NCBI GenBank assembly: GCA_963836775.1
Contig: CAWIKR010000002.1
Coordinates: 2,666,001-2,730,000, forward strand
DNA length: 64,000 bases
Direction: 5' to 3'
DNA from: DASQPR01 sp963836775
GTDB taxonomy: Bacteria > Actinomycetota > Actinomycetes > Mycobacteriales > Micromonosporaceae
A model generated the notes under the pieces. It was given only the letters and a program-made list of their open reading frames with translations. It did not search any database and was not told the origin of the DNA. Below, in pieces: positions 7,624-16,758 of this stretch. A program made the translations under genes and the position numbers. Numbering within the stretch: position 1 is the stretch's first letter; each line of letters begins with the position of its first letter.

Positions 7624-8748
7624 GTGCCAGACGCGGCCAAGCAGAACGCTCCGCGGGTTGTCGTCGTCACCGGCGTGGCGCGGTTCCTCGGTGCGGCCGT
7701 TGCCGCCCGGTTGGCCGGTGACGATCGGATCGAGCGCGTCATCGGGATCGACGGTGCCGCGCTGTCGGCCGAGACCGCCGCGTTCCTGCCCGGCCGTGTA
7801 GAGGTAGTGCAGGCGGATCTGCGTTCGCCGGAATCCGCTCGAGAGATCCTCACCGCGAACCCGGAAGCGGTCGTCCACATGGCCGTGGTGTCCGCCGCGG
7901 ACCAGAACGCCGGCGGCCGCTCGGTGATGAAAGAGCAAAACGTCATCGGCTCGATGCAGCTGCTGGCGGCCTGCCAGCAGGTGCCCGGGCTGAAGAAGAT
8001 CGTGATGCGGTCGTCCACCGCGGCCTACGGCGCGAGCTTCCGCGATCCGGCGGTGTTCACCGAGTCCACCGAGCCGCGCGAGGTGCCGCGCGGCGGGTTC
8101 GCCCGGGACATTCTCGACATCGAGGGCTACCTGCGCGGATTCCGGCGCCGCCGGCCCGACGTGAAGACCACGACGCTGCGGTTCGCGCCGTTCATCGGGG
8201 AGGGCGCCAACACGACCCTTACCCGCTACTTCGCCCAAGCAGCCCTGCCCACCGTGCTGGGCCGCGACCCACGACTGCAGTTCGTGCACGTCGACGACGC
8301 ACTTGAGGTGCTCTACCGCTCGGTCACCGAAGAACACCCGGGCACGTTCAACGTCGCCGGCGCGGGGACCATCACCCTGTCCCAGGCAGTACGCCGTGCC
8401 GGGCGAGTAGCTATCCCAGTGCTGGAACCGGCCATGTCGGCGCTGGCCGGTTTCGCCCGCGGTGTCGGGCCCCTGGACTTCAGCCTCGATCAGCTGGACC
8501 TCTTCGTCCATGGCCGGGTCGTCGACACCACCCGACTGATCCGGGAGTTTGGCTTCGAGCCGCGCAGTACCACCGCGGCGTTCGCTGACTTCCTCCGCGG
8601 GCTGGCCGTAGGCCTGCTGCCGAAGGATGCGATCCACGCCGCCGAGACCGCGATCCTCGAGCAGATCCGGGCGGTCCGCGCCGGCGCAGCGGCCGCCGCC
8701 GGTCTCGCTCACGGCGCGATCGTCACCGAGCCGAGGGGGAACGGATGA
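7624..8748 (+). CDS. NAD-dependent epimerase/dehydratase (GalE2/Rv0501-like)
   Basis: An extended SDR protein of about 374 residues. The nucleotide-binding segment VVVVTGVARFLGAAVAARL is a variant of the GxxGxxG loop. Later signatures are VQADLRSPE, VVHMAVVSAADQ, SSTAAYGAS (the Y-containing catalytic region) and FVHVDDAL. The GTG at 7624 is preferred because GGAGG lies 5-6 bp upstream; a GTG at 7594 lacks such a site. By synteny it corresponds to mycobacterial GalE2 (Rv0501), but the true substrate is not established. Its end overlaps the next gene by 4 bp (ATGA), so the two are coupled. Confidence 0.88.
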   Translation: MPDAAKQNAPRVVVVTGVARFLGAAVAARLAGDDRIERVIGIDGAALSAETAAFLPGRVEVVQADLRSPESAREILTANPEAVVHMAVVSAADQNAGGRSVMKEQNVIGSMQLLAACQQVPGLKKIVMRSSTAAYGASFRDPAVFTESTEPREVPRGGFARDILDIEGYLRGFRRRRPDVKTTTLRFAPFIGEGANTTLTRYFAQAALPTVLGRDPRLQFVHVDDALEVLYRSVTEEHPGTFNVAGAGTITLSQAVRRAGRVAIPVLEPAMSALAGFARGVGPLDFSLDQLDLFVHGRVVDTTRLIREFGFEPRSTTAAFADFLRGLAVGLLPKDAIHAAETAILEQIRAVRAGAAAAAGLAHGAIVTEPRGNG

Positions 8749-9608
8749 CCGACGACACCGAACCGGACATCTGGGATGCCCGGGTCGCGGGCGCGCTGGC
8801 GTTCCTGCGCCGCCGCCTGACCGGCGATTACGAGGTCGACGAGTTCGGCTTCGATCAGGAGCTGACCGACGGCGTCTTCCATCCGCTGCTGCGGCCGCTC
8901 TATCGGGACTGGTTCCGGGTCGAGGTCACCGGTGCCAAACGGGTTCCGACCGAGGGTTCCGGTCTGGTTGTCGCCAACCACTCCGGGACGCTTCCGCTGG
9001 ACGCGGTGATGCTGACCGTGGCGATCCACGACGAGCTGCCGTCCCCGCGCTATCTCCGGTTGCTGGGCGCCGACCTGGTGTTCCGGATGCCGTTCCTGTC
9101 CGAGCTGGCCCGCAAGTCCGGCGGCACCCTGGCATGCGCGCCGGACGCCGAGCGGCTGCTCCGCGGCGGCGAGCTGGTCGGTGTCTTCCCGGAGGGCTTC
9201 AAGGGCGTCGGTAAGCACTACCGCGACCGTTACAAGCTGCAGCGATTCGGCCGCGGCGGATTCGTCTCGGCGGCGCTTGCCACCGGTACGCCGATCATCC
9301 CGGTGGCGATCGTCGGCGCCGAGGAGACCTATCCGCTGATCGGCAACGTGAAGCCGCTGGCCCGGCTGCTCGGGCTGCCGTACTTCCCGATCACGCCGAC
9401 GTTCCCGTGGTTGGGTCCGCTGGGCGCGATCCCGCTGCCATCGAAGTGGCTGATCGAGTTCTGCGAACCGATCGAGACCGAGCACCTTCAGGATCATGCC
9501 GACGATCCGATGGTGGTGTTCAACCTCGCCGATCAGGTGCGCGAATCGATCCAGTCGACGCTGCACGAGCTGCTGCAGCGCCGGCCCGGCGCGTTTACGA
9601 CCCGCTGA
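8745..9608 (+). CDS. Lysophospholipid acyltransferase family protein (PlsC-like, Rv0502-like)
   Basis: A 287-residue PlsC-type glycerolipid acyltransferase. The catalytic NHSGTLPLD motif (the NHxxxxD box), FRMPFLSELARKSGG, the EGFKG box and TPIIPVAIVGAEETYP are all present in order. Such enzymes transfer an acyl chain to a lysophospholipid or related acceptor at the membrane. It is translationally coupled to the upstream epimerase (ATGA) and matches the Rv0501-Rv0502 order of mycobacteria. The 3' end overlaps the convergent HAD phosphatase gene by 14 bp. Confidence 0.88.
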   Translation: MTDDTEPDIWDARVAGALAFLRRRLTGDYEVDEFGFDQELTDGVFHPLLRPLYRDWFRVEVTGAKRVPTEGSGLVVANHSGTLPLDAVMLTVAIHDELPSPRYLRLLGADLVFRMPFLSELARKSGGTLACAPDAERLLRGGELVGVFPEGFKGVGKHYRDRYKLQRFGRGGFVSAALATGTPIIPVAIVGAEETYPLIGNVKPLARLLGLPYFPITPTFPWLGPLGAIPLPSKWLIEFCEPIETEHLQDHADDPMVVFNLADQVRESIQSTLHELLQRRPGAFTTR

Positions 9609-10485
9609 CGCCGCGGCGGCGGAGGGCGGCGGTCGCCACGGCCGCGCCCAGGACCACGCCGACGCCGAGGGCCGCCGGCAGCGCAATTTTGGCCGCCTTG
9701 CGCGCGGTCCGGAAGTCCCGCACATCCCAGCCCCGGCGCCGAGCCTCGCGACGCAACTTGGAGTCCGGGTTCACGGCGACGCCGTAACCGACCGCGGACA
9801 GCATCGGCACGTCGTTGATCGAGTCGCTGTAGGCGGTGCACTGGCTCAGGTCCAGACTGTGCATCTCGGCCAGCTCGGTGATCGCGCCGGCCTTGGCCGG
9901 GCCGTGCAGCAGATCGCCGACCAGCCGGCCGGTGTATTTCCCGTCCTGGATCTCGGCGACCGTGCCGAGTGCTCCGGTGAGACCGAGGTTGTGGGCGATC
10001 ACCCGGCCCAGCTCCACCGGGGCCGCGGTGACCAGCCAGACTCGCTGGCCGGCGGCGAGATGCAGCTGCGCCAGGGCGTGTGTGCCGGACCAGATCCGCT
10101 CAGCCATCAGCTCGTCGAAGATCTCCTGGCAGAGTGCTTCGAGCTTCTCCACCGGCCAGCCCTTGACGAAGGCTAAAGCGTCTTCGCGGGCCTTCGACAC
10201 GTCGTCCGGATCTTCCGAGGCGAGCAGGCGGAACTTCAGCTGGCTCCAGGCGAACCGGGCGATGTCCCCGGTGCTGACGTAGTCCCGGGAGGCGAGGCCG
10301 CGGGCGAGCCAGTAGATCGAAGCGCCGCGCAGCATGGTGTTGTCGACGTCGAAGAAGGCGGCGCCGAACGGGTCCGCGGGGGTGGTCAGGGCGGCTTCGA
10401 GTTCGGCGTTGGTATAGCCGGCAACCACCGGGCCCTCGAGCACGGTGGTGCCGTCGGGCGGTTCGAAGGCGGCCGGGTGTCCCAT
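9595..10485 (-). CDS. HAD-IB family phosphatase (SerB1-like)
   Basis: A haloacid-dehalogenase phosphatase of subfamily IB. The nucleophile motif I is AAFFDVDNTMLRGAS (DxDxT), motif II is VWLVTAAPVELG, and motif III/IV is YSDSINDVPMLSAVG. The C-terminus has a membrane-like stretch (AKIALPAALGVGVVLGAAVATAAL). By position it equals mycobacterial SerB1 (Rv0505c), annotated as phosphoserine phosphatase, though related proteins act on lipid phosphates. I chose the ATG at 10485; an ATG at 10542 would add 19 basic residues and cannot be excluded. Confidence 0.85.
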   Translation of the reverse strand: MGHPAAFEPPDGTTVLEGPVVAGYTNAELEAALTTPADPFGAAFFDVDNTMLRGASIYWLARGLASRDYVSTGDIARFAWSQLKFRLLASEDPDDVSKAREDALAFVKGWPVEKLEALCQEIFDELMAERIWSGTHALAQLHLAAGQRVWLVTAAPVELGRVIAHNLGLTGALGTVAEIQDGKYTGRLVGDLLHGPAKAGAITELAEMHSLDLSQCTAYSDSINDVPMLSAVGYGVAVNPDSKLRREARRRGWDVRDFRTARKAAKIALPAALGVGVVLGAAVATAALRRRGVSGS

Positions 10486-10699
10486 ACGGCCAAGTCTAGA
10501 GCGCAGCGGCCGTCGTCTCATCGAACGTGCAATCGTGCTCATGCGTCCGGCGGGTGAATTTCCTGGTGCGCGGGGTCGATCAGAAACCTGGTGATCCTTG
10601 CGACGGCGCGACGCGGCACCACCATCACCACCGAAAAGACCGCTACGTCCGCAAGTCACCACTCGTCAGCATCATCCGCGGCGCTCCTGCAGTGGGCAA

Positions 10700-11158
10700 T
10701 CACTCGGTCCGCGAGAAGTCGGCGGTCCAGTTGGTCTCCCAGGTCGCGCCGCCGTCGGTGGAGAACGCCTGCTCCCAGCGGCAGGAGTCAGGGGAATGGG
10801 AGACCCAGACGTAGGACACCCGCACCGGCGTCCCACGATAGATATCGTCGGCGAGGAAGACGCCACGCCCGTCGTCGCCGAAGCGGCCCACCTGCGGCGG
10901 CATCGCCAGGCCGGCGCTGCTGCTGGCCCAGTAGAGCGACCAGAGGTCGGTGTCCTTGTCGTAGAGCCGGAGGGTCACGCCACCGAAGCCCTTCTCCGGG
11001 AAGGTGACCTCGTCGATGTTGCCGGCGCCATCGAAGACGCTCCAGCACTTGGTCAAGCCGCCGAACTCGTCCCAGTCGTCGCTGCCGACCAGCACCTCAC
11101 GCAGCCGTCGCTGCCGGGACGTCCAGGTGCCGACAAAGAAGTCGAAGTTGTTGGCCAT
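10700..11158 (-). CDS. DUF1579-like protein of unknown function
   Basis: The 152-residue protein starts MANNFDFFVGTWTSRQRRL and has a beta-rich pattern typical of lipocalin-like or DUF1579 small-molecule-binding proteins (FVGTWTS, WSVFDGAGNIDEV, GVTLRLYDKDTDLWSLYWA, WEQAFSTDGGATWETNW). The last segment resembles repeated sugar-binding-like strands. No catalytic residues can be named. The ATG at 11158 puts the start right before the first conserved strand. It stands alone, on the same strand as its neighbours. Confidence 0.65.
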   Translation of the reverse strand: MANNFDFFVGTWTSRQRRLREVLVGSDDWDEFGGLTKCWSVFDGAGNIDEVTFPEKGFGGVTLRLYDKDTDLWSLYWASSSAGLAMPPQVGRFGDDGRGVFLADDIYRGTPVRVSYVWVSHSPDSCRWEQAFSTDGGATWETNWTADFSRTE

Positions 11159-11272
11159 GCGGGCACGGTATCGACGGGCACCGACATTTCGTGGTGAGTG
11201 CCGCATCCGATGGGAGTCCAGACAGCGGCCGGCCCGGATGCTTGAGGCATCCGGGCCGGCGCTTCGCTGTAT

Positions 11273-12307
11273 CTAGCCGAGCAGCCCGCCCAGCAGGTGG
11301 CTGATATCGGCGAGCACGCCCGGCGATGAGGCCGACTCGTCAGCGGTCGCATCCGCTGACATGATGGCGGCGGCGCCGGTGCCGGAGTTGGACGACCGGG
11401 GACCGCTCGACTCGGGCTGGAACGGCGACTTGGTGTCGATCCGGACCGCCTCGGTGCAGGCCGAGCCGACCTTCGGCCCGAACTGGTCGGTGCCGACCGT
11501 CGGAACCCGGTCGCAGTCGAGCACTTTGCGCACGTCGGCGGAGCGCAGCCCGGCATTGCCGACCGTGCTGGCCGAACTCGCCACCATGCTGCGCTCATCG
11601 TCACTGACACCGTTGAGCAGCTGGTTCAGATCGCCCGACTGCCGGTCGACGAACTGGTCGATGGTCGACAGCGCGGCCGGGTTCTTGTGCGCCACCGCAT
11701 CCGAGGTCAGCAGCGAGACGCCCTGCCTGGTCTCCTTGTCCATGTCGGCGAGCGTGCTCTTGAGCAGCGACGGGTCGGCCTTGATGGCTTCGGCTTCGCC
11801 CAGCCGGGTGCGAGCGAACTCCAGGTAGAGCTTGCCCTTGCCGGCATCCGAGGACGCCAGGGCCAGCTGCGCGCCCTCTTGCGAGCGCTTGATCCCGTAG
11901 AGCGGGTCGCCGGGCATCGCTGAGCCGCTGGCCGCTGACATCCCGGACAGCGCCAGCGTGCCGACCGCGAGGCCGACCAGGATCGCGCCGCGGGCGCGGA
12001 TCCGGCGCCGCCCGGCCTGGGCGACAGCGGTGGTACGCGTCCGGATCGGTGTGACGGCGCGACCCGGCTCGGGCGCCACCGCGGTCCGGCCGATGCCCTC
12101 GCGCGCGGCCGTCGCCATCAGGAATGCCCGGGTATCGACCCGGAATGACTCGGACGGGCGAACGTCAGAGGCAACCGCGCGGACGTGATCGGCGAGATCG
12201 ACCAGATCTGACAGTTCGTCATCGAGTGGTGACCGTAGGTGATGACGAGGACCGCCGCTCGCCTCGTCGAGGAGCTGTGCGTAGCGCTCGATCTTCCGTC
12301 TGCTCAT
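11273..12307 (-). CDS. DUF5667 anti-sigma factor (RsbN-type) for BldN
   Basis: A single-pass membrane protein of about 344 residues. The cytoplasmic N-terminal part (RKIERYAQLLDEA ... DELSDLVDLADHVRAV) is the likely sigma-binding domain. A transmembrane helix follows at about residues 105-130 (GAILVGLAVGTLALSGMSAA), then a DUF5667 extracellular region with helices such as GSAMPGDPLYGIKRSQE and TRLGEAEAI. In Streptomyces the anti-sigma factor RsbN is encoded beside bldN, and this gene lies directly downstream of a BldN homologue. Sequestration of BldN at the membrane is inferred from that context. The ATG at 12307 was chosen over the one at 12322. Confidence 0.8.
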   Translation of the reverse strand: MSRRKIERYAQLLDEASGGPRHHLRSPLDDELSDLVDLADHVRAVASDVRPSESFRVDTRAFLMATAAREGIGRTAVAPEPGRAVTPIRTRTTAVAQAGRRRIRARGAILVGLAVGTLALSGMSAASGSAMPGDPLYGIKRSQEGAQLALASSDAGKGKLYLEFARTRLGEAEAIKADPSLLKSTLADMDKETRQGVSLLTSDAVAHKNPAALSTIDQFVDRQSGDLNQLLNGVSDDERSMVASSASTVGNAGLRSADVRKVLDCDRVPTVGTDQFGPKVGSACTEAVRIDTKSPFQPESSGPRSSNSGTGAAAIMSADATADESASSPGVLADISHLLGGLLG

Positions 12308-12479
12308 GACTGCGGAATTCACCTCGCACGCTCTCTTCCCGCTGAAATGCTGTAGACGTCGGCGCGCCTTCGCGCAGACCGATGCACCTCGTCCAACGGT
12401 GTGGGGGAGCTGTCGGTTACGGCCTCGCGGCCGAAATTGTCACGATCAGTGACCATGGTGGCGAGCGGCGTGCCGGCGA

Positions 12480-13442
12480 TCACGGCTGGAAGCCCTCCGG
12501 GAGCAGGCGCGCGAGGGCGCGTACGGCACGGTATTGCAGCGCCTTGATCGCGCCCTCATTCTTGCCCATCGACTGCGCCGTCTCGGCCACCGAGAAGCCC
12601 TGCAGGAACCGGAGCACGATGCACTCCTGCTGTTCCGGGTTCAGCTGCTTAACCGCCGAGAGCAGGGTGACGTTGGTGATGTGATCGACGACGGCGGCCT
12701 CCGGGCTGCCCTCCGGCCCCCGGTCTTCGCGGTCGGCATCGAGCACGTCGCCGGTGGTCACCTCGAGGCGGTAGCGCCCGGATTTGAAGTGGTCGGCGAC
12801 CAGGTTCCGCGCGATCGTCACCAACCAGGCGCCGAGGTCGCGGCCCTGCCAGGTGAAGCTGCCGATCCGCTTGAGCGCCCGCAGGAACGTGTCCGATGTC
12901 AGGTCCTCGGCCAGTTGCCGGTTGCCGACGCGGAAGTAGATGAACCGGAACACAGTGTCCATGTAGCGGTCGTAGATCAGGCCGAAGGCTTCGACCTCGC
13001 CGTTCTGCGCCCGCTCGACCAGAGACCACACCTCGTTGGCGGGGTCACCGGGATCGGGCCGGCTGGGGAAGTGGCCGGTGCCGGTGTCCGCCAGGTTCTC
13101 GGTCGCCGCCGTGGCGGTCGCCGTGACCAGACCGCCGGTCGGGCCGTCGAGCTCCAACGGGCTCGGCTGGCGCCCCTGAGGCACCCGCCCGCCGACCGGC
13201 TTGCCGGTGCCGGGTGGTTGGTGCCAGGTGGATCCGTCGTTGCCGTGCAACCGGGTCCGGATCTGGGAGGTGCTGCCACCGTCTGGCCGAGCGCCGATGC
13301 TGCGCATCTCGTAGATCGAGCTGCGCAACGCATCCAGACCTCGCGCCAAGGCGACACGCGCGGCGAGAACCTCGCGCGTCACCGGGTCGACCGCGGTCCG
13401 CGGGCTTCCGAACGGGCCTGCTGCCAGCCCGAACCCGCTCAC
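12480..13442 (-). CDS. bldN: ECF RNA polymerase sigma factor, BldN family
   Basis: A 320-residue ECF sigma factor with an unusually long N-terminal extension of about 140 residues before the sigma domains. Region 2 is at about residues 145-205 (IYDRYMDTVFRFIYFRVGNR, then LAEDLTSDTFLRALKRI), and region 4 is at the C-terminus (LNPEQQECIVLRFLQGFSVA, then ETAQSMGKNEGAIKALQYRA). In Streptomyces BldN is made as a pro-protein whose extension is removed, and it controls aerial development; the extension here suggests the same. The neighbouring DUF5667 gene is its likely anti-sigma factor. The leader region holds three 27-bp repeats. Confidence 0.88.
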   Translation of the reverse strand: MSGFGLAAGPFGSPRTAVDPVTREVLAARVALARGLDALRSSIYEMRSIGARPDGGSTSQIRTRLHGNDGSTWHQPPGTGKPVGGRVPQGRQPSPLELDGPTGGLVTATATAATENLADTGTGHFPSRPDPGDPANEVWSLVERAQNGEVEAFGLIYDRYMDTVFRFIYFRVGNRQLAEDLTSDTFLRALKRIGSFTWQGRDLGAWLVTIARNLVADHFKSGRYRLEVTTGDVLDADREDRGPEGSPEAAVVDHITNVTLLSAVKQLNPEQQECIVLRFLQGFSVAETAQSMGKNEGAIKALQYRAVRALARLLPEGFQP

Positions 13443-13948
13443 GCGGGAACTCCTCGGCGATTTCGGTCGGGACTGGTCCCGAGAGTCGGAGTGGACGTCC
13501 CGCCACGGTGAAGCGGAGTGGACGTCCCGCCACGGTGAAGCGGAGTGGACGTCCCGCCACGGTGGCGAATGGGACGAACGCCCATGAGGTGGTGTAGCCG
13601 CGCTTTAAAAGGCACTGCGGCCTCCTCTGTATGAGGGGTGTCGTTCGCATCAAAACGGGTGAGCCGGCCCAAGAAGCGATAGGGCCAACACCACCCGCGC
13701 GTGGAAAGTCCGTTATTCAGGCCAGAAGTATTTGCTGGACTCAGTTTCAGGTGTCGCACACACGGTGCGGTTATGCTCCAACACGCCGAGTGATCGAAAC
13801 GCTCGACACGCCACACCATCGCGACACGCGGGCCGCGCTCCTCGGCGTGTCGCTCGATGCCACGCCGTCTCGCGCGGTCCGTGCCGATTGCGCGGACGCG
13901 ACGAACCAGTTGCGGAAATAGCTGTCGCGCAAGGATTTCACGTTTGCC
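13443..13948. other. Divergent promoter region between bldN and the acyl-CoA ligase gene
   Basis: About 500 bp between divergently transcribed genes. It contains the 27-bp triplicate repeats next to bldN and a less GC-rich stretch near 13610-13790 (TTTAAAAGGCACTGCGG, AGAAGTATTTGCTGGACTC), which probably includes the promoters. No gene is visible. No single promoter could be fixed with confidence. Confidence 0.5.
13487..13567. repeat. Three tandem 27-bp repeats in the bldN leader
   Basis: Three head-to-tail copies start at 13487, 13514 and 13541 with the unit CGGAGTGGACGTCCCGCCAC followed by GGTGAAG; the third copy ends GGTGGCG. They begin about 45 bp upstream of the bldN start codon on the antisense side. 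The period is a multiple of three, but the frames give only a 9-residue low-complexity repeat with no similarity, so I treat them as non-coding. They could be regulator binding sites or part of the bldN leader transcript. Confidence 0.85.
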
Positions 13949-15574
13949 GTGCCGACCGTCGATTCGGCGATGTCATTTGGCACATTCGCTGTGGCAGACT
14001 CGGATGCCGTGCAGGCCATCCGCAACGTCGCCGATCTGGTTCGGCGCAACGCCGTTGCCACCCCGGACCGTCCAGCGCTGATCTGGCAGGACCAGAGCAC
14101 CACATGGGGCGCGCTCGATGCGCTTGTGGACAGCTATGCCCGCGGCCTGATCGCGCTCGAACTCCCCGGAGATGCCGGGGGACACCCGGCTCGAGTCGCG
14201 ATGTCGGTGCCCAATCGGCCCGAGTTCGCCGCCGTCTACTTCGCCGTGCTGCGGGCCGGACTCATCGCGGTGCCGGTGAATCCGGGCTACACGGCTCGCG
14301 AGCTGGGCCAGATTCTCCGGGACAGCGGCGCTACTGTGCTGATCGGAACGCCGGACGTGGTTGCCGCCGCCGCCGATGTCGCGCTTTCGTACGCGTACCA
14401 CGTGGGGTCGCAAACCACTCACGGCGCGAGACCGCTCGCGGAGCTGGCGCACGGCGGTGATCCGGTCGAGTCCGGCACCGGCGGCGACGATCTCGCGGTG
14501 CTGCTCTACACCTCCGGCACCGAAGGCTCGCCGAAGGGCGCGATGCTCCCGCACCGGGCGCTGCTCGCCAATCACCATCAGCTGGACGCGATCGTCCCGG
14601 CTCCGGTCGGCTCCGACGACGTGCTGTTGCTGGCGATCCCGATGTTCCACGCCTACGGCCTCAACGCCGGGCTCGGCGCGGTGGCGTTTCACGGCGCCGC
14701 CGGAGTTCTGGTCGACACCTTCGAGCCGGCCGAGACGCTGCGCCTGATCGAGGCGCATCATGTGACCGCGGTCGTGGGTGTGCCGACGATGTTCGTCGCA
14801 TGGTCATTGCTGCCCGAGTTCGGCGAGGCGTTCGCCAGTGTCCGGGTGGCGGTCTGCGGAGCCGCACCGCTGCCGATCACGGCGGCGCACCAGTTCGCCG
14901 GGGCCACCTCGCACCCGGTCTTCATCGGCTATGGCCTGACCGAAGCCGCTCCGGTGGTGGCCACCACGCTGGCCTCGCCGACACCGAAGACCGGCTCCAT
15001 CGGCCGGGCGCTGCCGGGCGTCGAGATCCGGCTGGTGGCACCGTCCGGAGAGGACGTTTGGAACACCTTCGACGAGTGGGACGCCGACGACTTCGACGAC
15101 GACGCGTCCGGCTCACCCGGCACCGATCCGGGCGAGATCGTGGTCCGCGGTGACAACCTGTTCGTCGGCTACTGGCCGGACCGCCGCGACGGTCCCGACT
15201 CGGATGGTTGGTGGCACACCGGCGATGTGGCCTATGCCGACGCCGACGGCGATCTGTTCCTGGTCGATCGGGTCCGGGAACTCATCCTGGTCAACGGTTT
15301 CAACGTCTACCCGGCCGAAGTGGAGAAGGTGCTGACCGCGCATCCGGCGGTCGCCGAGGCCGCGGTTCTCGGGATTCCGCACCCGTATAGCGGCCAGTCG
15401 GTGAAGGCTTATGTGGTGGCCACCGAACCGATCGGCCAGGACGAACTGGTCCGGCACTGCGAGCGCAATCTGGCTCGATTCAAATGCCCGTCGGCGTTCG
15501 AGTTCGTGACGTCACTGCCGCATTCGGCGATCGGCAAGGTCCGCAAGGGGGAGCTGCGCTATGCCGTCGAATGA
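13949..15574 (+). CDS. AMP-dependent acyl-CoA synthetase/ligase
   Basis: A 541-residue member of the ANL superfamily that activates a carboxylic acid as acyl-AMP and transfers it to CoA. Motifs appear in order: the P-loop YTSGTEGSPKGAM, GYGLTEAAPVV, the adenylate-contacting GDVAYADADGDLFLVDR, VNGFNVYPAEVE, and the terminal catalytic lysine region IGKVRKGEL. The acyl substrate is not predictable; long-chain fatty acids are common in this subgroup. Start is uncertain between GTG 13949 and ATG 13970. The gene overlaps the glutaredoxin-like gene by 14 bp, so the two are probably cotranscribed. Confidence 0.88.
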   Translation: MPTVDSAMSFGTFAVADSDAVQAIRNVADLVRRNAVATPDRPALIWQDQSTTWGALDALVDSYARGLIALELPGDAGGHPARVAMSVPNRPEFAAVYFAVLRAGLIAVPVNPGYTARELGQILRDSGATVLIGTPDVVAAAADVALSYAYHVGSQTTHGARPLAELAHGGDPVESGTGGDDLAVLLYTSGTEGSPKGAMLPHRALLANHHQLDAIVPAPVGSDDVLLLAIPMFHAYGLNAGLGAVAFHGAAGVLVDTFEPAETLRLIEAHHVTAVVGVPTMFVAWSLLPEFGEAFASVRVAVCGAAPLPITAAHQFAGATSHPVFIGYGLTEAAPVVATTLASPTPKTGSIGRALPGVEIRLVAPSGEDVWNTFDEWDADDFDDDASGSPGTDPGEIVVRGDNLFVGYWPDRRDGPDSDGWWHTGDVAYADADGDLFLVDRVRELILVNGFNVYPAEVEKVLTAHPAVAEAAVLGIPHPYSGQSVKAYVVATEPIGQDELVRHCERNLARFKCPSAFEFVTSLPHSAIGKVRKGELRYAVE

Positions 15575-15806
15575 CATGCAGCCGCGGATAGTCCTCTACA
15601 CCCGCCCGGGCTGCCACCTGTGCGACGAGGCGAAGCTGACGCTGGACAAGATCGGTGAGCCGTGGCGGGAGATCAGTGTCGCCGGCGACATCGAGCTGGA
15701 GCGCGAATACGGCGAGCGGCTTCCGGTGATCATGCTGGACGGTAAGGAGCACGGCTACTTCCGGGTCGAAGCCGACCGGCTGATCCGCGATCTCGCGGCC
15801 GGCTGA
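15561..15806 (+). CDS. Glutaredoxin-like thioredoxin-fold protein
   Basis: The 81-residue protein has a CxxC redox motif in YTRPGCHLCDEAK (residues 13-25) and a cis-proline region LPVIMLDG, the signatures of small glutaredoxin/DUF836 thioredoxin-fold proteins. The partner and substrate are unknown. Streptomyces has a similar small glutaredoxin gene close to rex and hemA, so this belongs to the conserved redox/heme neighbourhood. It overlaps the end of the acyl-CoA ligase gene. Confidence 0.85.
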   Translation: MPSNDMQPRIVLYTRPGCHLCDEAKLTLDKIGEPWREISVAGDIELEREYGERLPVIMLDGKEHGYFRVEADRLIRDLAAG

Positions 15807-15834
15807 TCCCTCGCGTGCCGCCGCCTTCCGCGTA

Positions 15835-15959
15835 GATCTTGCGACGTTGGGAGGGTAATAGCCACCCCAACTTCGCAAGATCCACGAGGGCTGGGATCGG
15901 AGCTGTGTCGGTCCAAGATCGCTGGGTCGGCGGCACCGGGAAAATCTGCGCGATCTTGG
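15835..15959. repeat. Two intergenic palindromes with GATCTTG/CAAGATC ends
   Basis: The first palindrome (15835-15882) has arms GATCTTGCGACGTTGGG and CCCAACTTCGCAAGATC with one mismatch and a 14-bp loop. The second (15913-15959) has perfect arms CCAAGATCG and CGATCTTGG. Close relatives occur in other gaps (63080-63127, 56598-56650), so this looks like a dispersed intergenic repeat family. Transcription termination after the glutaredoxin gene is possible, but no T-run follows. Confidence 0.7.
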
Positions 15960-15984
15960 GGCTGGCGCTGGCTAGACTGCCCGG

Positions 15985-16632
15985 GTGAAGCACATCGTCT
16001 GGGACTGGAACGGCACTCTGCTCGATGACCTTGGTCTGGTTGTCGACGCCACCAACGCCTCATTGGCGCTGTTCGGGGCCGGTCCGGTCACCGCGGACGA
16101 GCATCGGCGCGACTTCATCCGGCCGATCACCGCTTACTACGAGGGCGTCATCGGGCGCCCGATTTCGGTGGCCGAATTCGAGAACCTCGATCGCGAGTTC
16201 CACGCGGCCTACAACGCCGGCGCCCCGCACCTCGGTCTCACCCTCGGCGTGCCGGATCTGCTCGCCGGTTATGGGTCGAGCCAGTCGCTGCTGTCGATGT
16301 GGTTCCACAAGGACCTGGTCCCGGCGGTGTCGCGGCACGGCCTGTCCGACTACTTCCGCCGGGTCGACGGGCTGCGTGCGACGGTCGGTGGCGGGCACAA
16401 GGCGCCGCTTCTCAAGGAGCACCTCGCCGAGATGGGCCTGGACCCGGCCGATGTGGTGCTGATCGGCGACTCGGTCGACGACGCTGACGCGGCCGCCGCG
16501 GTCGGTGCCGGCGTCGTCCTCTACAGCGGTGGTTTCACCCACGTCGACAAGCTGCGGGCCGTCGGGGTGCCGGTGGTGGACACCCTGGAGGACGCGGTCA
16601 AACTGGTACGTTCCGGATCAGCCACGGCTTGA
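15985..16632 (+). CDS. HAD family hydrolase (phosphoglycolate phosphatase-like)
   Basis: The 215-residue protein has the HAD nucleophile motif VWDWNGTLLDD at residues 5-15 (DxNGTL, the common variant with Asp nucleophile then Asn). Motif II is near LLSMWFHKD, the Lys region is GGHKAPLL, and motif IV is VVLIGDSVDDADAAAAVG. A helical cap sits between motifs I and II, giving a C1-capped phosphatase like phosphoglycolate phosphatase or PpaX. The substrate is not predictable. It starts with a GTG close to the second palindrome. Confidence 0.85.
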   Translation: MKHIVWDWNGTLLDDLGLVVDATNASLALFGAGPVTADEHRRDFIRPITAYYEGVIGRPISVAEFENLDREFHAAYNAGAPHLGLTLGVPDLLAGYGSSQSLLSMWFHKDLVPAVSRHGLSDYFRRVDGLRATVGGGHKAPLLKEHLAEMGLDPADVVLIGDSVDDADAAAAVGAGVVLYSGGFTHVDKLRAVGVPVVDTLEDAVKLVRSGSATA

Positions 16633-16758
16633 TGGTGGTGAGCACGGCGGCGGCTTGCGTCGCCTCGGTGTGATCAAGCCCACCCAGTACGCGTACCTAC
16701 CGACCCTTTTCGCTAACGTCGCCGCCTCTCAGGTGACGGTGGATCCGAGTGGGGAACC

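Noticed and set aside
13045..13653. Minus frame translating the 27-bp repeats (TVAGRPLRF)
   Set aside because: It runs out of frame through bldN and has no similarity.
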